A stretch of 64,000 nucleotides of DNA from Candidatus Thiomargarita nelsonii (GCA_000785145.2 JSZA02000023.1:1-64000), one strand, 5' to 3'; shown: positions 36,807 to 44,892, numbered from the stretch's first letter. The notes: generated from the letters alone by a model not told the origin. Translations and numbers: made by a program.

Positions 36807-37952
36807 CATTTGTGCGTTTAATGGATTGACGTTAAAAGGAATTTCTTTTCCAAGCTGTCCTAAATCGTATAACTTAACCATCGTACCCGGTTTAGCTTGT
36901 AAAATGCCGTTGAAGAGTGTTTCTAAACTGATTTGGTGATGAAAACGAACTAAGCTATATTTTCGGGTAATTAGCTTTTCCCGTGCTTTTTCTTGTGTGG
37001 GATCGTAATAGCGGTGGCAATAGCCGTTGCATTCTAAAACTAACATCAACTTTGCCACAAAAAAATCAACTTTGTAGGGACCAATCGGGTAGTTAAAATG
37101 CAAGTCAAAACCTTCAAACACTGATGACAACACTTTTTGCCATTAAACTTCCGCTGAGGTATCAGGTTTAGCAAAAGAGCCAATTTGCCCAAAAACTTGC
37201 TTTTTGAGTTCAATGCCAATAACAGAATCCATTCCCAAGGCAATTTTTGTGACATCATCCAAGTGATAACCATTCATTCGTGAGGCTTTACCACCGAAAG
37301 AGCGAATTGTTGCCGAATTTAGTCGAATAGGTTGGATATCGCTTTTGTGTTTTCTAAGGAAACTATTGAGGGTGCCTTCAGGCACATTAAGGAATTGGGT
37401 GATGTCTTTTTTGATGGCAATGTCATCACCAGCGGTGCAGGTAAAGCCAAACTCTTTGATGAGTTTGACGGCATCTATGTAGTTCTTTTGGGCGGTTTGC
37501 TGGATATTGGGAGTTAATCCGCAGGCTTGTTTTATTGAAGCTTCCAATGCAGCTCTAGTCAAAGCGCAAACTAAAATTGAACATCTTTTTCCAATATGTA
37601 ATTGATTTTTCTGAAGTGCATTATGTCCACTTGCCATAACATAAGTACGAATTATTGTTTCTATAATATTGCTATTATAGACAACAATTTTTCTGCCTTT
37701 ATGTGGGCTGTTTTTTGCGACTACTTTTACTAAAGTAGTCTCCACGCTCAAACCCTTATCAACAAACGGTTTCAGAGTTTTTGGAGGCCAAGTAGTCTCC
37801 ACGCGATTTAAGGTCATGTGATCCATTCCTAACAACTCCGCAGTCCCACGCGAACGAGTCACTGCGGTATCGTCATCCAAGACATAACCATCACAAACAA
37901 TGCCGGGTATTAACTCGACTTGCCCATAATAAACGGCTTTTCGCTCGGTCAT
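36801..37952 (-). pseudogene. cassette nuclease family, copy D (single nonsense mutation)
   Basis: Full length and in one frame except for TAA at 37143-37145, where other copies have CAA (glutamine in AEVQWQKVLSS). A C-to-T change on the coding strand explains it. The C-terminal nuclease part could restart at MLSSVFEGF (37133). Paired 15-bp motifs AAGTAGTCTCCACGC lie at 37733-37747 and 37790-37804. Confidence 0.88.
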
Positions 37953-38095
37953 AAATATACCTCATCGGTAGTATAATCTGGCTGAATGATCGTTCGGCAG
38001 ACCGCCAGATGATTTCGGTTTTTCGGGGTCGACATCCCTAGCCGAACGAGCACAACAAAGCTATCAAATATCTTCTAACATGTCAAACCTTTTTT
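37953..38095 (-). promoter_or_regulatory. promoter and pseudoknot leader of copy D
   Basis: Same P1 (TCGTTCGGC/GCCGAACGA) and P2 (ATCTGGC/GCCAGAT) as copy B. TTGACATGTTAGAAGATATT precedes them in the minus orientation. Confidence 0.72.
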
Positions 38096-38110
38096 ATGGG
38101 AGCCCGCTAC

Positions 38111-39277
38111 TTACACATATTGACCCGCGCACCATCCAGAGGACCAAGCCCACTGCAAATTATAACCGCCTAACCAACCAGTCATATCAACTACCTCTCC
38201 AATAAAATAAAGTCCTATTTGTGTTTTAGATTCCATTGTCTTCGATGAAAGACTGTCACAATCAACACCTCCTTGTGTGACTTCCGCTGTTCTATACCCT
38301 TCTGTTCCCGCCGGTTTTATCTGCCATGACTTTAGCGTTAGAGTAAGATTCTTTATCTGAGAATGAGTGAGTTGGTTTAACGGTTTTTCTGCCAGATTTT
38401 CATCTATTAAAAGTGCTACTAATCTCTGTGGCAATAGAGTCCCAATAAAAGTTTTAAGGTGTTGTTTAGGATTACTTTTAGCCCTTGCAAAAATTAATTT
38501 ATCTAGTTCCATGTCGGGTAACCAGTTAATACACACGTTTTGACCGGAATACCAATAATTAGAAATTTGCAAAATAGCAGGCCCACTTAATCCTCGGTGT
38601 GTGAAAAGAATGTTTTCACGAAAACTTTGCCCATTGCAGCTCACTGTGACATCCACTGAGATACCTGATAATGGCGCCATGCGTTCTTCGGGTTTTAAGG
38701 TAAATGGCACTAACCCTGCTGACGGTGGCCATACTTTTATACCGAATTGCTCAGCAATATGGTAGCCAAACGGTGTCGCACCCGCCGTAGGAATAGACAA
38801 GCCACCAGTGGCAATGACTAGGGATTCACACTTCCATATCTGGCTCTCCCCATGCACTGAGAACCCCCCTATAATAGTCGCTACTTTTGTGACTGATGTC
38901 TTAACACGTATTTCAACACCTTCACATTTAGAGCGCAGCATATCCAAAATATCTTTTGAACTCTCATTGCAAAAAAGTTGACCATGGTCACGTTCGTGAT
39001 AAGGAATATTGTGTTCATTGACCATAGCAATAAAATCCCATTGCGTATAACGGCTTAATGCCGATTTGCAGAAATGTGGATTATGAGAAATGAAATTGCT
39101 GGCATCAATATTCATATTCGTGAAGTTACAACGGCCACCACCAGCCATTAGAATTTTATTGCCTGGCTTGCGAGAGTGTTCCAAAAGCAGCACCTTGCGT
39201 CCACGCTTAGCCGCTTCAATAGCGCACATCATACCAGCAGCGCCTGCACCAATTATAATCACATCGAAAGATAACAC
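38111..39277 (-). CDS. HI0933/YhiN-family FAD-dependent oxidoreductase
   Basis: 388 aa flavoprotein: N-terminal FAD site VIIIGAGAAGMMCAIEAAKR, KILMAGGGRCNFTNMN, VIATGGLSIPTAGATPFGY, LFTHRGLSGPAILQIS and C-terminal GLYFIGEVVDMTGWLGGYNL. This is the standard HI0933-like BaiN/RdsA-type layout; the physiological substrate is unsettled. It lies in the array but is long for a cassette. Confidence 0.9.
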   Translation of the reverse strand: MLSFDVIIIGAGAAGMMCAIEAAKRGRKVLLLEHSRKPGNKILMAGGGRCNFTNMNIDASNFISHNPHFCKSALSRYTQWDFIAMVNEHNIPYHERDHGQLFCNESSKDILDMLRSKCEGVEIRVKTSVTKVATIIGGFSVHGESQIWKCESLVIATGGLSIPTAGATPFGYHIAEQFGIKVWPPSAGLVPFTLKPEERMAPLSGISVDVTVSCNGQSFRENILFTHRGLSGPAILQISNYWYSGQNVCINWLPDMELDKLIFARAKSNPKQHLKTFIGTLLPQRLVALLIDENLAEKPLNQLTHSQIKNLTLTLKSWQIKPAGTEGYRTAEVTQGGVDCDSLSSKTMESKTQIGLYFIGEVVDMTGWLGGYNLQWAWSSGWCAGQYV

Positions 39278-39353
39278 TATTGTAAGCTCTTGGTTATTAT
39301 TTCAACATCTGGCAGATTTTCCGCCACTTCCTGAAAGCTATTAGCAAGCACTC

Positions 39354-39872
39354 TTATGACTTGAGGTAACGGCTCTGACCAGATTTCTGGAAACGAAGTA
39401 ACGAAGTAAAATCGGCTTCACCTTCAAAAACGATTGAAAATGCCAGTTTTTCTATTGGAGGAGTGAATTCTGCCTCAACGCCGTCTTTATTTCCTCTGGC
39501 ATCGAGGCGATACCATCCAATATCTGGTAAATAGACGGCATTAAGACCATGCAAAGAAAATGGTGGTCTATCGTTATCAATAGTGAGCCTTTGGTAACAA
39601 AGACCCGCTGGAATTTTATTGGCTCTTAATAATGCTGCCAGTAGGTGGCTTTTGGCATAGCAATAACCCGTTTTGTATTTCAGGACTTCTGAAGCTTTGC
39701 ATGTCACAGGGTTCAATTTATTGCTATGTTTTATCTCATCTCTGACATACTCAAAACATTTTTTTGCTATATCTTCTGGATTGAGCAAATCTTGAGAAAG
39801 TGCCTTGGCTTTTTCCAAAACCAAAGGCGTTTTCCAGTCTATGATTTCACTTGAGCTTAGATATTTTTCCAT
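39354..39872 (-). CDS. transglutaminase-like cysteine peptidase
   Basis: 172 aa transglutaminase-core protein with all three catalytic residues in order: cysteine in KTGYCYAKSHLLAALLRA, histidine in SLHGLNAVYL and aspartate in YRLDARGN. No signal peptide. The codons FTSLLRF near the C-terminus coincide with a CGTTACTTCGTTTC micro-element, so this tail may be slightly altered. Upstream of the FAD gene by 76 bp on the same strand. Confidence 0.85.
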   Translation of the reverse strand: MEKYLSSSEIIDWKTPLVLEKAKALSQDLLNPEDIAKKCFEYVRDEIKHSNKLNPVTCKASEVLKYKTGYCYAKSHLLAALLRANKIPAGLCYQRLTIDNDRPPFSLHGLNAVYLPDIGWYRLDARGNKDGVEAEFTPPIEKLAFSIVFEGEADFTSLLRFQKSGQSRYLKS

Positions 39873-39954
39873 AATTATGATTTTATTTGTAAATCAATTC
39901 AACGGGTTGATATTTTGCATTGTTATGCGTAAATACTCTATTGTTAAACCACTT

Positions 39955-40045
39955 TTTATTGGAACACGTCACCCCTAGCCTCACTTGCGCGATAAAAATA
40001 TCAAATATATTTTAACATGTCAAACATTTTGGGAGGGAGGACGTG
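39955..40045 (-). promoter_or_regulatory. remnant of a nuclease-cassette leader
   Basis: Keeps CCCTAGCCTCACTTG (one P1 arm), the TTGACATGTTAAAATATATT promoter region and the GCCTAAC core at about 40043. No nuclease gene is attached. The rest of 39873-40470 is repeats. Confidence 0.65.
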
Positions 40046-40376
40046 CCTAACGCCCAAGCCGCGCAGTCTTTTCGCGTAGGGTGCGTCCTACGCACCCTCT
40101 TTCCACGAAAAATATACACCGACATGACATCAAAAATTGGGAGGCACTCTACGCTCGCTTTTAAATTTAACGATGTGCGGAGAGGGTGCGTAGGACATTA
40201 AGGTAGAACGGTCAGCAAGCGTAGGGTGCGTCCTACGCACCTTTTTAGGTAGAGTGTGTAGTTTTGTAGGGTGCGTACTCCGCACAAATTAAGAGGAAAA
40301 GTGCGTAGGACGCACCCTACACTTGTGGATTAATGGTGCGCGAATGGATGGTGCGTAGGACGCACCCTACGCTCGC
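40046..40376. repeat. CCCAAGCCGCGCAG block and GTAGGGTGCG cluster
   Basis: 40046-40196 is a block of about 150 bp also present at 41663-41822 and 43888-44031. 40215-40376 duplicates 34255-34411. Confidence 0.85.
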
Positions 40377-40470
40377 TTTCATTTGGCTTGTATTTTGGGT
40401 GCCAGGATTTCCCGCACCCAATGTTGAAATAAACGTTGCCACGATTAACTCTGCCTGAGATTTGTTAGCT

Positions 40471-41244
40471 TTATACTTCAATCTTGCCCGCCATATATTT
40501 TGTGGCTTTACCTGAAATTAGCACTCTCTCACCTGCATATACGCAACCAACCTCACCACCTCGTTTTGACATTTGCTTTGCGGTTAAATTATTTTTTCCG
40601 AGCTTTTTTGACCAATATGGGATAAGTTGAGTAAATGCCGAACCCGTTACCGGGTCTTCATTTATTCCATACTTTGGAGCAAAAAATCGGGTGACAAAAT
40701 CGTAGTTGTTTCCTCTGGCGGTAATTGCTACACCCCTCAAGTCTAGTTCACTCAGTAGGGACATATTGGGTTTAGCATTTAATATGCACTCTTCATTTTC
40801 AAAAACGACTAAGTAATCTTCAGATTTAAGGCATTCGATAGGTGGGATTCCAAATGCTTTGATAATTTGCTCAGGTATACTGCATTGTTTTGGCGGTTGT
40901 GTCGGAAAATCCATTTCCAAGCATTCTTCATCTCTGGTGACGGTTAAAATTCCGCTTTTTGAGGCAAATGAGATTTTATTTTCCTTGTGATCAAGGATGG
41001 TGAATATAACATAAGCAGCGGCAAGAGTTGCATGACCACATAAATTTACTTCATGTACAGGAGTGAACCACCTAATCTGATAACCCGAATCATTTGGAAC
41101 AAAAAAAGCGGTTTCAGAAAGATTATTCTCAGTTGCTATTGATTGCATCAGTTCATCAGGTAGCCAACTTTCAAGCGGACAAATGGCAGCAGGGTTGCCT
41201 TCAAATGGCTTATTTGCAAAAGCATCAATTTGATAAAGTTCCAT
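40471..41244 (-). CDS. PhzF-family isomerase/epimerase
   Basis: 257 aa DapF-like double-fold protein: YQIDAFANKPFEGNPAAICP, the catalytic glutamate in NNLSETAFFVP, FTPVHEVNLCGHATLAAAYV and the second-half GINEDPVTGSAFTQLIPYW. Close to the usual length. Substrate unknown. Downstream (lower) flank is a REP-like cluster; upstream is a broken attC. Confidence 0.92.
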   Translation of the reverse strand: MELYQIDAFANKPFEGNPAAICPLESWLPDELMQSIATENNLSETAFFVPNDSGYQIRWFTPVHEVNLCGHATLAAAYVIFTILDHKENKISFASKSGILTVTRDEECLEMDFPTQPPKQCSIPEQIIKAFGIPPIECLKSEDYLVVFENEECILNAKPNMSLLSELDLRGVAITARGNNYDFVTRFFAPKYGINEDPVTGSAFTQLIPYWSKKLGKNNLTAKQMSKRGGEVGCVYAGERVLISGKATKYMAGKIEV

Positions 41245-41272
41245 GCGTATTCTCCTCGGTGCAAAAAGCAGA

Positions 41273-41316
41273 GCATAACGACCAAGCTCAGCGGTAGCCT
41301 GTCCGCTGGAGCATTT
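41273..41316 (-). other. truncated attC-like site
   Basis: GCATAAC then CCAAGCTCAGCGGTAGCCTG and GGAGCATTT, ending where TGTTAGGC should follow. It is fused to the HTH-coding region of nuclease copy E. Confidence 0.7.
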
Positions 41317-41530
41317 AATTGGGTGATGTCTTTTTTTGATGGCAATGTCATCACCAGCGGAGCAGGTAAAGCCAAACTCTTTGATGAATTTGACGGCATC
41401 TATGTTTTTCTGCCTTGATAGGGACTATTTTTAGCAACGACTTTTACTCGGTTAACCGCCCTGATAAAACTCTTATCAATGAACGGTTTAAGTACTTTTG
41501 GAGGCCCGTTAACCGCCATGCTATAAAAGT
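41317..41530 (-). pseudogene. cassette nuclease family, copy E (internal fragments)
   Basis: Pieces of the HTH-proximal region (41320-41405) and of the variable region (41405-41525), joined by deletion. Paired motifs GTTAACCGCC remain at 41451-41460 and 41508-41517. The leader with AAGTGAGGC/GCCTCACTT-type arms and a micro-insertion follows at 41525-41650. Confidence 0.75.
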
Positions 41531-41662
41531 GAGGCAGACCGCCAGATGATTTCGGTTTTGATCTCCGCTCCGTTACTTCGTTTCGGGGACGACTTCCCTA
41601 GTCTCACTTGGGTGAAGTGAATATCAAATATATCCTAACATGTCAAACCTTTTTGGAGGGAG

Positions 41663-41822
41663 CCCAAGCCGCGCAGTCTTTTCGCGTAGGGTGCGTCCTA
41701 CGCACCCTCTTTCCACGCACGAAAAATATACACCGACATCAAAAATTGGGAGGCACTCTACGCTCGCTTTTAAATTTAACGATGTGCCGTTTATTTGTGC
41801 CCAGGACGCACCCTACGCTTGC
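41663..41822. repeat. second copy of the CCCAAGCCGCGCAG block
   Basis: Nearly identical to 40046-40196 and 43888-44031; carries GTAGGGTGCG units at both ends. Confidence 0.85.
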
Positions 41823-41834
41823 TGGATGCGCATG

Positions 41835-42482
41835 TTAGGTTTGATAATTAGTGGCAATAAACCCATGTAACTTGGAATACACATTATTAGCGTAATATTC
41901 TTCAATAGGATCAATCGCCGTCATGAAAGGTGCTCCAAATATTGCATCGGAGATATCGCCGGAGGGATATGGGAATGTTTGTATTTTTTTTACCTTGATA
42001 ATATGGGCGAAATCTTTTTGGTTATCTTGACTCCTGTCTTCAAAAAAATAGTTATCTCAAACGGTTACTACTGTAAAGTGATGATTATATTCTCCTTTAT
42101 CTGTTATTTGGGGTAGGAAAATAATATCTCCGGGTCTCATGCTGAGCATTCTTGATATTATATTTCTCCTGCCTCTTGCAGAGTCGCAGCCTATCTCTGA
42201 ATTCCAATACTTTTTGGCTGCTAATATGTATTTACCGATCCATACATCTTCTGGAAGCCTAAGATCCAATGTTGGAACGCACCAACCTTGCCGAAGATTC
42301 TTTTTCTTGAAAAGCTCTCTCAACACAAATTCAAGGCTATTGTCATAGTTTATTTCACAATACTCTTCTGACTTGACCGCGCCAACTCCCATTTCAGATG
42401 GGTTTAGTTCATTAGGCGAACAAGCCCTTCCCACTGGATCACCACCTGGGCCGGTTGGAACTCTAAAAACCCACATTCTCAT
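41835..42482 (-). pseudogene. hypothetical cassette gene with one in-frame UGA
   Basis: 141 codons (MRMWVFRVPTGPGGDPVGRA ... GEYNHHFTVVTV) end at TGA 42057-42059, but the same frame stays open for another 73 codons (DNYFFEDRSQDNQKDFAHII ... HGFIATNYQT) to TAA at 41835, inside a GTTAGGT core site. The position of the second stop in the core, as in other cassettes, indicates that the original gene was 214 codons. Family not recognised. Confidence 0.65.
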
Positions 42483-42534
42483 CTTGCTTATCTCCTTAAA
42501 GTTAACTAAAAGAGCAGATTTCTGTTGTTTTTAA

Positions 42535-42592
42535 ACATAACACCAAGCTCAGCGGCACGGGGTAGCATGTCCGCTGGAGCATTTTGTTAGGC
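42535..42592 (-). other. attC-like site of the intact nuclease cassette
   Basis: 58 bp from ACATAAC to GTTAGGC, arms CCAAGCTCAGCGGCA and TGTCCGCTGGAGCA, closely similar to 34482-34538. Confidence 0.78.
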
Positions 42593-42595
42593 CAT

Positions 42596-43738
42596 TTATG
42601 CGTTTAATGAATTGACCTTAAAAGGCATTTCTTTTCCAAGCTGTTTTAAATCGTATAACTTAACCATCGTACCGGGTTTGGCTTGTAAAATGCCGTTGAA
42701 GAGTGTTTCTAAACTGATTTGGTGATGAAAACGAACTAAGCTATATTTTTGAGTAATCAGCTTTTCCCGTACTTTTTCTTGCTTGGGATCATAGTAGCGA
42801 TGACAATAGCCGTTGCATTCTAAAACCAACATCAACTTTGCCACAAAGAAATCAACCTTGTAGGGACCAATCGGATAGTTAAAATGCAAGTCAAAACCTT
42901 CAAACACTGATGACAGCACTTTTTGCCATTGGACTTCGCTTGATGTTTCTGGTTTAGCAAAAGAGCCAATCTGCCCAAAAACTTGCTTTTTGAGTTCAAT
43001 GCCAATAACAGAGTCCATACCCAAAGCGATTTTAGTCACATCATCAAGGTGATAACCATTCATCCGTGAGGCTTTACCACCGAAAGAGCGAATAGTTGCT
43101 GAATTCAATTGAATGGGTTGGATGTCGTTTTTGTGTTTTCTAAGAAAACTATTGAGGGTGCTTTCAGGCACATTAAGGAATTGGGTGATGTCTTTTTTGA
43201 TGGCAATGTCATCACCAGCGGTGCAGGTAAAGCCAAACTCTTTGATGAGTTTTACCACATCTATGTAGTTTTTTTGTGCGGTTTGCTGGATATTGGGGGA
43301 GAGTCCACAGGCTTGTTTGATGGCAACTTCTAAGGCAGTTAGCACTAAAGATGATTGCAAAATGACACATCTTTCTCCAATATGTCTTTGAATTTTTCGT
43401 AATTTACGATGTGCCAATGCTAACGCATAACCACGAATAAAAGACTCAATAAAAGAAGTTTCATAAACAATAATTTTTCTACCTTTGTGTGGATTATCTT
43501 TGGCTGTGACTTCTACACGGTTAACCGCCACGCTCAAACCCTTGTCAATAAACGGTTCAAGCGTTTTTGGAGGCCAGTTAACCGCCACGCTCTGCAAAGA
43601 TTTATGATGTATTCCCAACAACTCCGCAGTCCCACGTTCACTCATCACGGCAGTGTCATCAGTTAACACATAACCATCACAAACAATACCGGGTATTAAC
43701 TCGACTTGTCCATAAAAAACGGCTTTTCGTTCGGTCAT
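42596..43738 (-). CDS. variable-domain/HTH/PD-(D/E)xK-like nuclease, intact copy F
   Basis: 380 aa, the only intact member. Conserved start MTERKAVFYGQVELIPGIVC; variable region about 45-155, loosely like phage P63C/KilA-N-type N-termini (LKPFIDK-like block); HTH-like DITQFLNVPESTLNSFLRKH; C-terminal DUF559/Vsr-like domain with YKVDFFVAK, LVLECNGYCH and SLVRFHHQ, giving D, E and H positions of a restriction-endonuclease fold. Residues SVAVN occur twice, 19 codons apart, encoded by identical 15-bp motifs (43520-43534, 43577-43591). Has its own promoter, leader and attC. Catalytic activity and role are inferred only. Confidence 0.75.
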   Translation of the reverse strand: MTERKAVFYGQVELIPGIVCDGYVLTDDTAVMSERGTAELLGIHHKSLQSVAVNWPPKTLEPFIDKGLSVAVNRVEVTAKDNPHKGRKIIVYETSFIESFIRGYALALAHRKLRKIQRHIGERCVILQSSLVLTALEVAIKQACGLSPNIQQTAQKNYIDVVKLIKEFGFTCTAGDDIAIKKDITQFLNVPESTLNSFLRKHKNDIQPIQLNSATIRSFGGKASRMNGYHLDDVTKIALGMDSVIGIELKKQVFGQIGSFAKPETSSEVQWQKVLSSVFEGFDLHFNYPIGPYKVDFFVAKLMLVLECNGYCHRYYDPKQEKVREKLITQKYSLVRFHHQISLETLFNGILQAKPGTMVKLYDLKQLGKEMPFKVNSLNA

Positions 43739-43882
43739 AAATATACCTCATCGGTAGTATAATCTGGCTAAATGAAAGTGAGGCAGACCGCCAGATGATT
43801 TTCGGTTTTTCGGGGACGTCATCCCTAGCCTCACTTGGATGAACAAAGTATCAAATATATCCTAACATGTCAAACATTTTTG
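43739..43882 (-). promoter_or_regulatory. promoter and pseudoknot leader of copy F
   Basis: P2 ATCTGGC/GCCAGAT (43762-43768, 43790-43796) crosses P1 AAGTGAGGC/GCCTCACTT (43776-43784, 43828-43836). Compared with copy B, four of nine P1 positions changed and all four are compensated. TTGACATGTTAGGATATATT lies upstream. TACC and GGTA near the ATG can sequester GAGG. Confidence 0.78.
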
Positions 43883-43887
43883 GAGGG

Positions 43888-44031
43888 AGCCCAAGCCGCG
43901 CAGTCTTTTCGCGTAGGGTGCGTCCTACGCACCCTCTTTCCACGCACGAAAAATATACACCGACATCAAAAATTGGGAGGCACTCTACGCTCGCTTTTAA
44001 TTTAACGATGTGCGGAGAGGGTGCGTAGGAC
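43888..44031. repeat. third copy of the CCCAAGCCGCGCAG block
   Basis: Same block as at 40046 and 41663. Its right GTAGGACGCACC unit is split by the MITE at 44032. Confidence 0.85.
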
Positions 44032-44134
44032 CAATGCCATTAAGTTAAGGGCAACCATAAAGGATTGCCCCTACGTGAACCGTGATTTTTTGTAGGGGCA
44101 ATGCCCTAGTGGTTGCCCTTAACTTAATGGCATT
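44032..44134. mobile_element. MITE, complete copy with perfect 12-bp target duplication
   Basis: 103 bp with near-perfect inverted ends AATGCCATTAAGTTAAGG / CCTTAACTTAATGGCATT, inserted in a GTAGGACGCACC repeat. GGTGCGTAGGAC flanks it exactly on both sides (44020-44031 and 44135-44146). This is the reference copy for the family. Confidence 0.9.
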
Positions 44135-44162
44135 GGTGCGTAGGACGCACCCTACGCTTGCT

Positions 44163-44335
44163 GCTTTTCTTTCTGTCATAATATAATATACCTCGTCTAT
44201 AAGATATACGTCTAATTAATAATAGGAAGTGAGGCAGGCCGCTAGACGATTTCGGTTTTTCGGGGTGCACATCCCTAGCCTCACTTGCAAAATTAATTTA
44301 TCAAATATGTTTCAACATGTCAAACATTTTTGGAG
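44163..44335 (-). promoter_or_regulatory. orphan nuclease-cassette leader, copy G
   Basis: Promoter TTGACATGTTGAAACATATT, P1 AAGTGAGGC/GCCTCACTT (44227-44235, 44278-44286) and P2 CGTCTA/TAGACG (44209-44214, 44243-44248; a third P2 pairing type) are intact. Only the first six codons (MTERKA) of the gene remain before a GTAGGGTGCG repeat. Confidence 0.75.
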
Positions 44336-44353
44336 GGAAGCCTAACAATCTGC

Positions 44354-44386
44354 TTGACAGACTCACTCAAAAAAGTGTATATACAC
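44354..44386 (+). promoter_or_regulatory. promoter with MarR-type palindrome
   Basis: TTGACA at 44354-44359 and the palindrome GTGTATATACAC at 44375-44386 overlapping the -10 position. The same palindrome occurs at 46941-46952, and GTGCATATACAC at 47004-47015. Confidence 0.65.
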
Positions 44387-44424
44387 AACACAAATGTTAA
44401 TATTAAGCGCGATTTCCAAAAACA

Positions 44425-44874
44425 ATGAACAATTTTGTATCTGTTGCAGAAAACTGTGCCCTGAACAAGTTGCGTCAAACGTCCAGAATGGTCACCAAAA
44501 TCTACACGGAGTATTTGCAACCCAGTGGTTTGACTCCCACGCAATTTTCTTTAATGACGGCATTATCTCTTTTAGGTTCGGCGACGATGAAGCGGTTGGC
44601 TGATGTAATGATGATGGATCGGACCACGCTCACGCGCAATCTAAAACCCTTGGAACGTGATGGACTTATTAAAACTTTCCCCGGTCAAGATCGCCGTCTC
44701 AAGAATATTGCTTTGACTGATAATGGGCGCAATGCCCTTGATGAAGCCTTCCCTCTCTGGGAAAAGGCGCAGACTCATTTGGCTTCTATTTTGGGAACTG
44801 AACAGTGGGAAACCTTGCACACGTCTCTGAACGCGGCAACCAAGGTGATGCAGAAAAAGATTTCAGTTCAATAG
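44425..44874 (+). CDS. MarR-family transcriptional regulator
   Basis: 149 aa winged-helix protein: LTPTQFSLMTALSLLGSATM, recognition helix MMDRTTLTRNLKPLERDGLI, wing GQDRRLKNIALTDNGRNALDE. This close match to the MarR/HosA layout is typical of redox or phenolic-compound sensors. A palindrome in its own promoter and upstream of the 47039 operon suggests autoregulation and control of that operon. It sits just outside the cassette array. Confidence 0.9.
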   Translation: MNNFVSVAENCALNKLRQTSRMVTKIYTEYLQPSGLTPTQFSLMTALSLLGSATMKRLADVMMMDRTTLTRNLKPLERDGLIKTFPGQDRRLKNIALTDNGRNALDEAFPLWEKAQTHLASILGTEQWETLHTSLNAATKVMQKKISVQ

Positions 44875-44892
44875 AGTTGTCCATCAAAAACA

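Noticed and set aside
41608..41870. Two overlapping 76-aa frames near 41.6-41.9 kb
   Set aside because: They translate the CCCAAGCCGCGCAG block and GTAGGGTGCG units, not genes.
30553..43738. Group II intron or retron as an explanation of the repeated cassette
   Set aside because: No reverse transcriptase motif (YADD) in any frame of the copies, and no domain V-like hairpin recognised.
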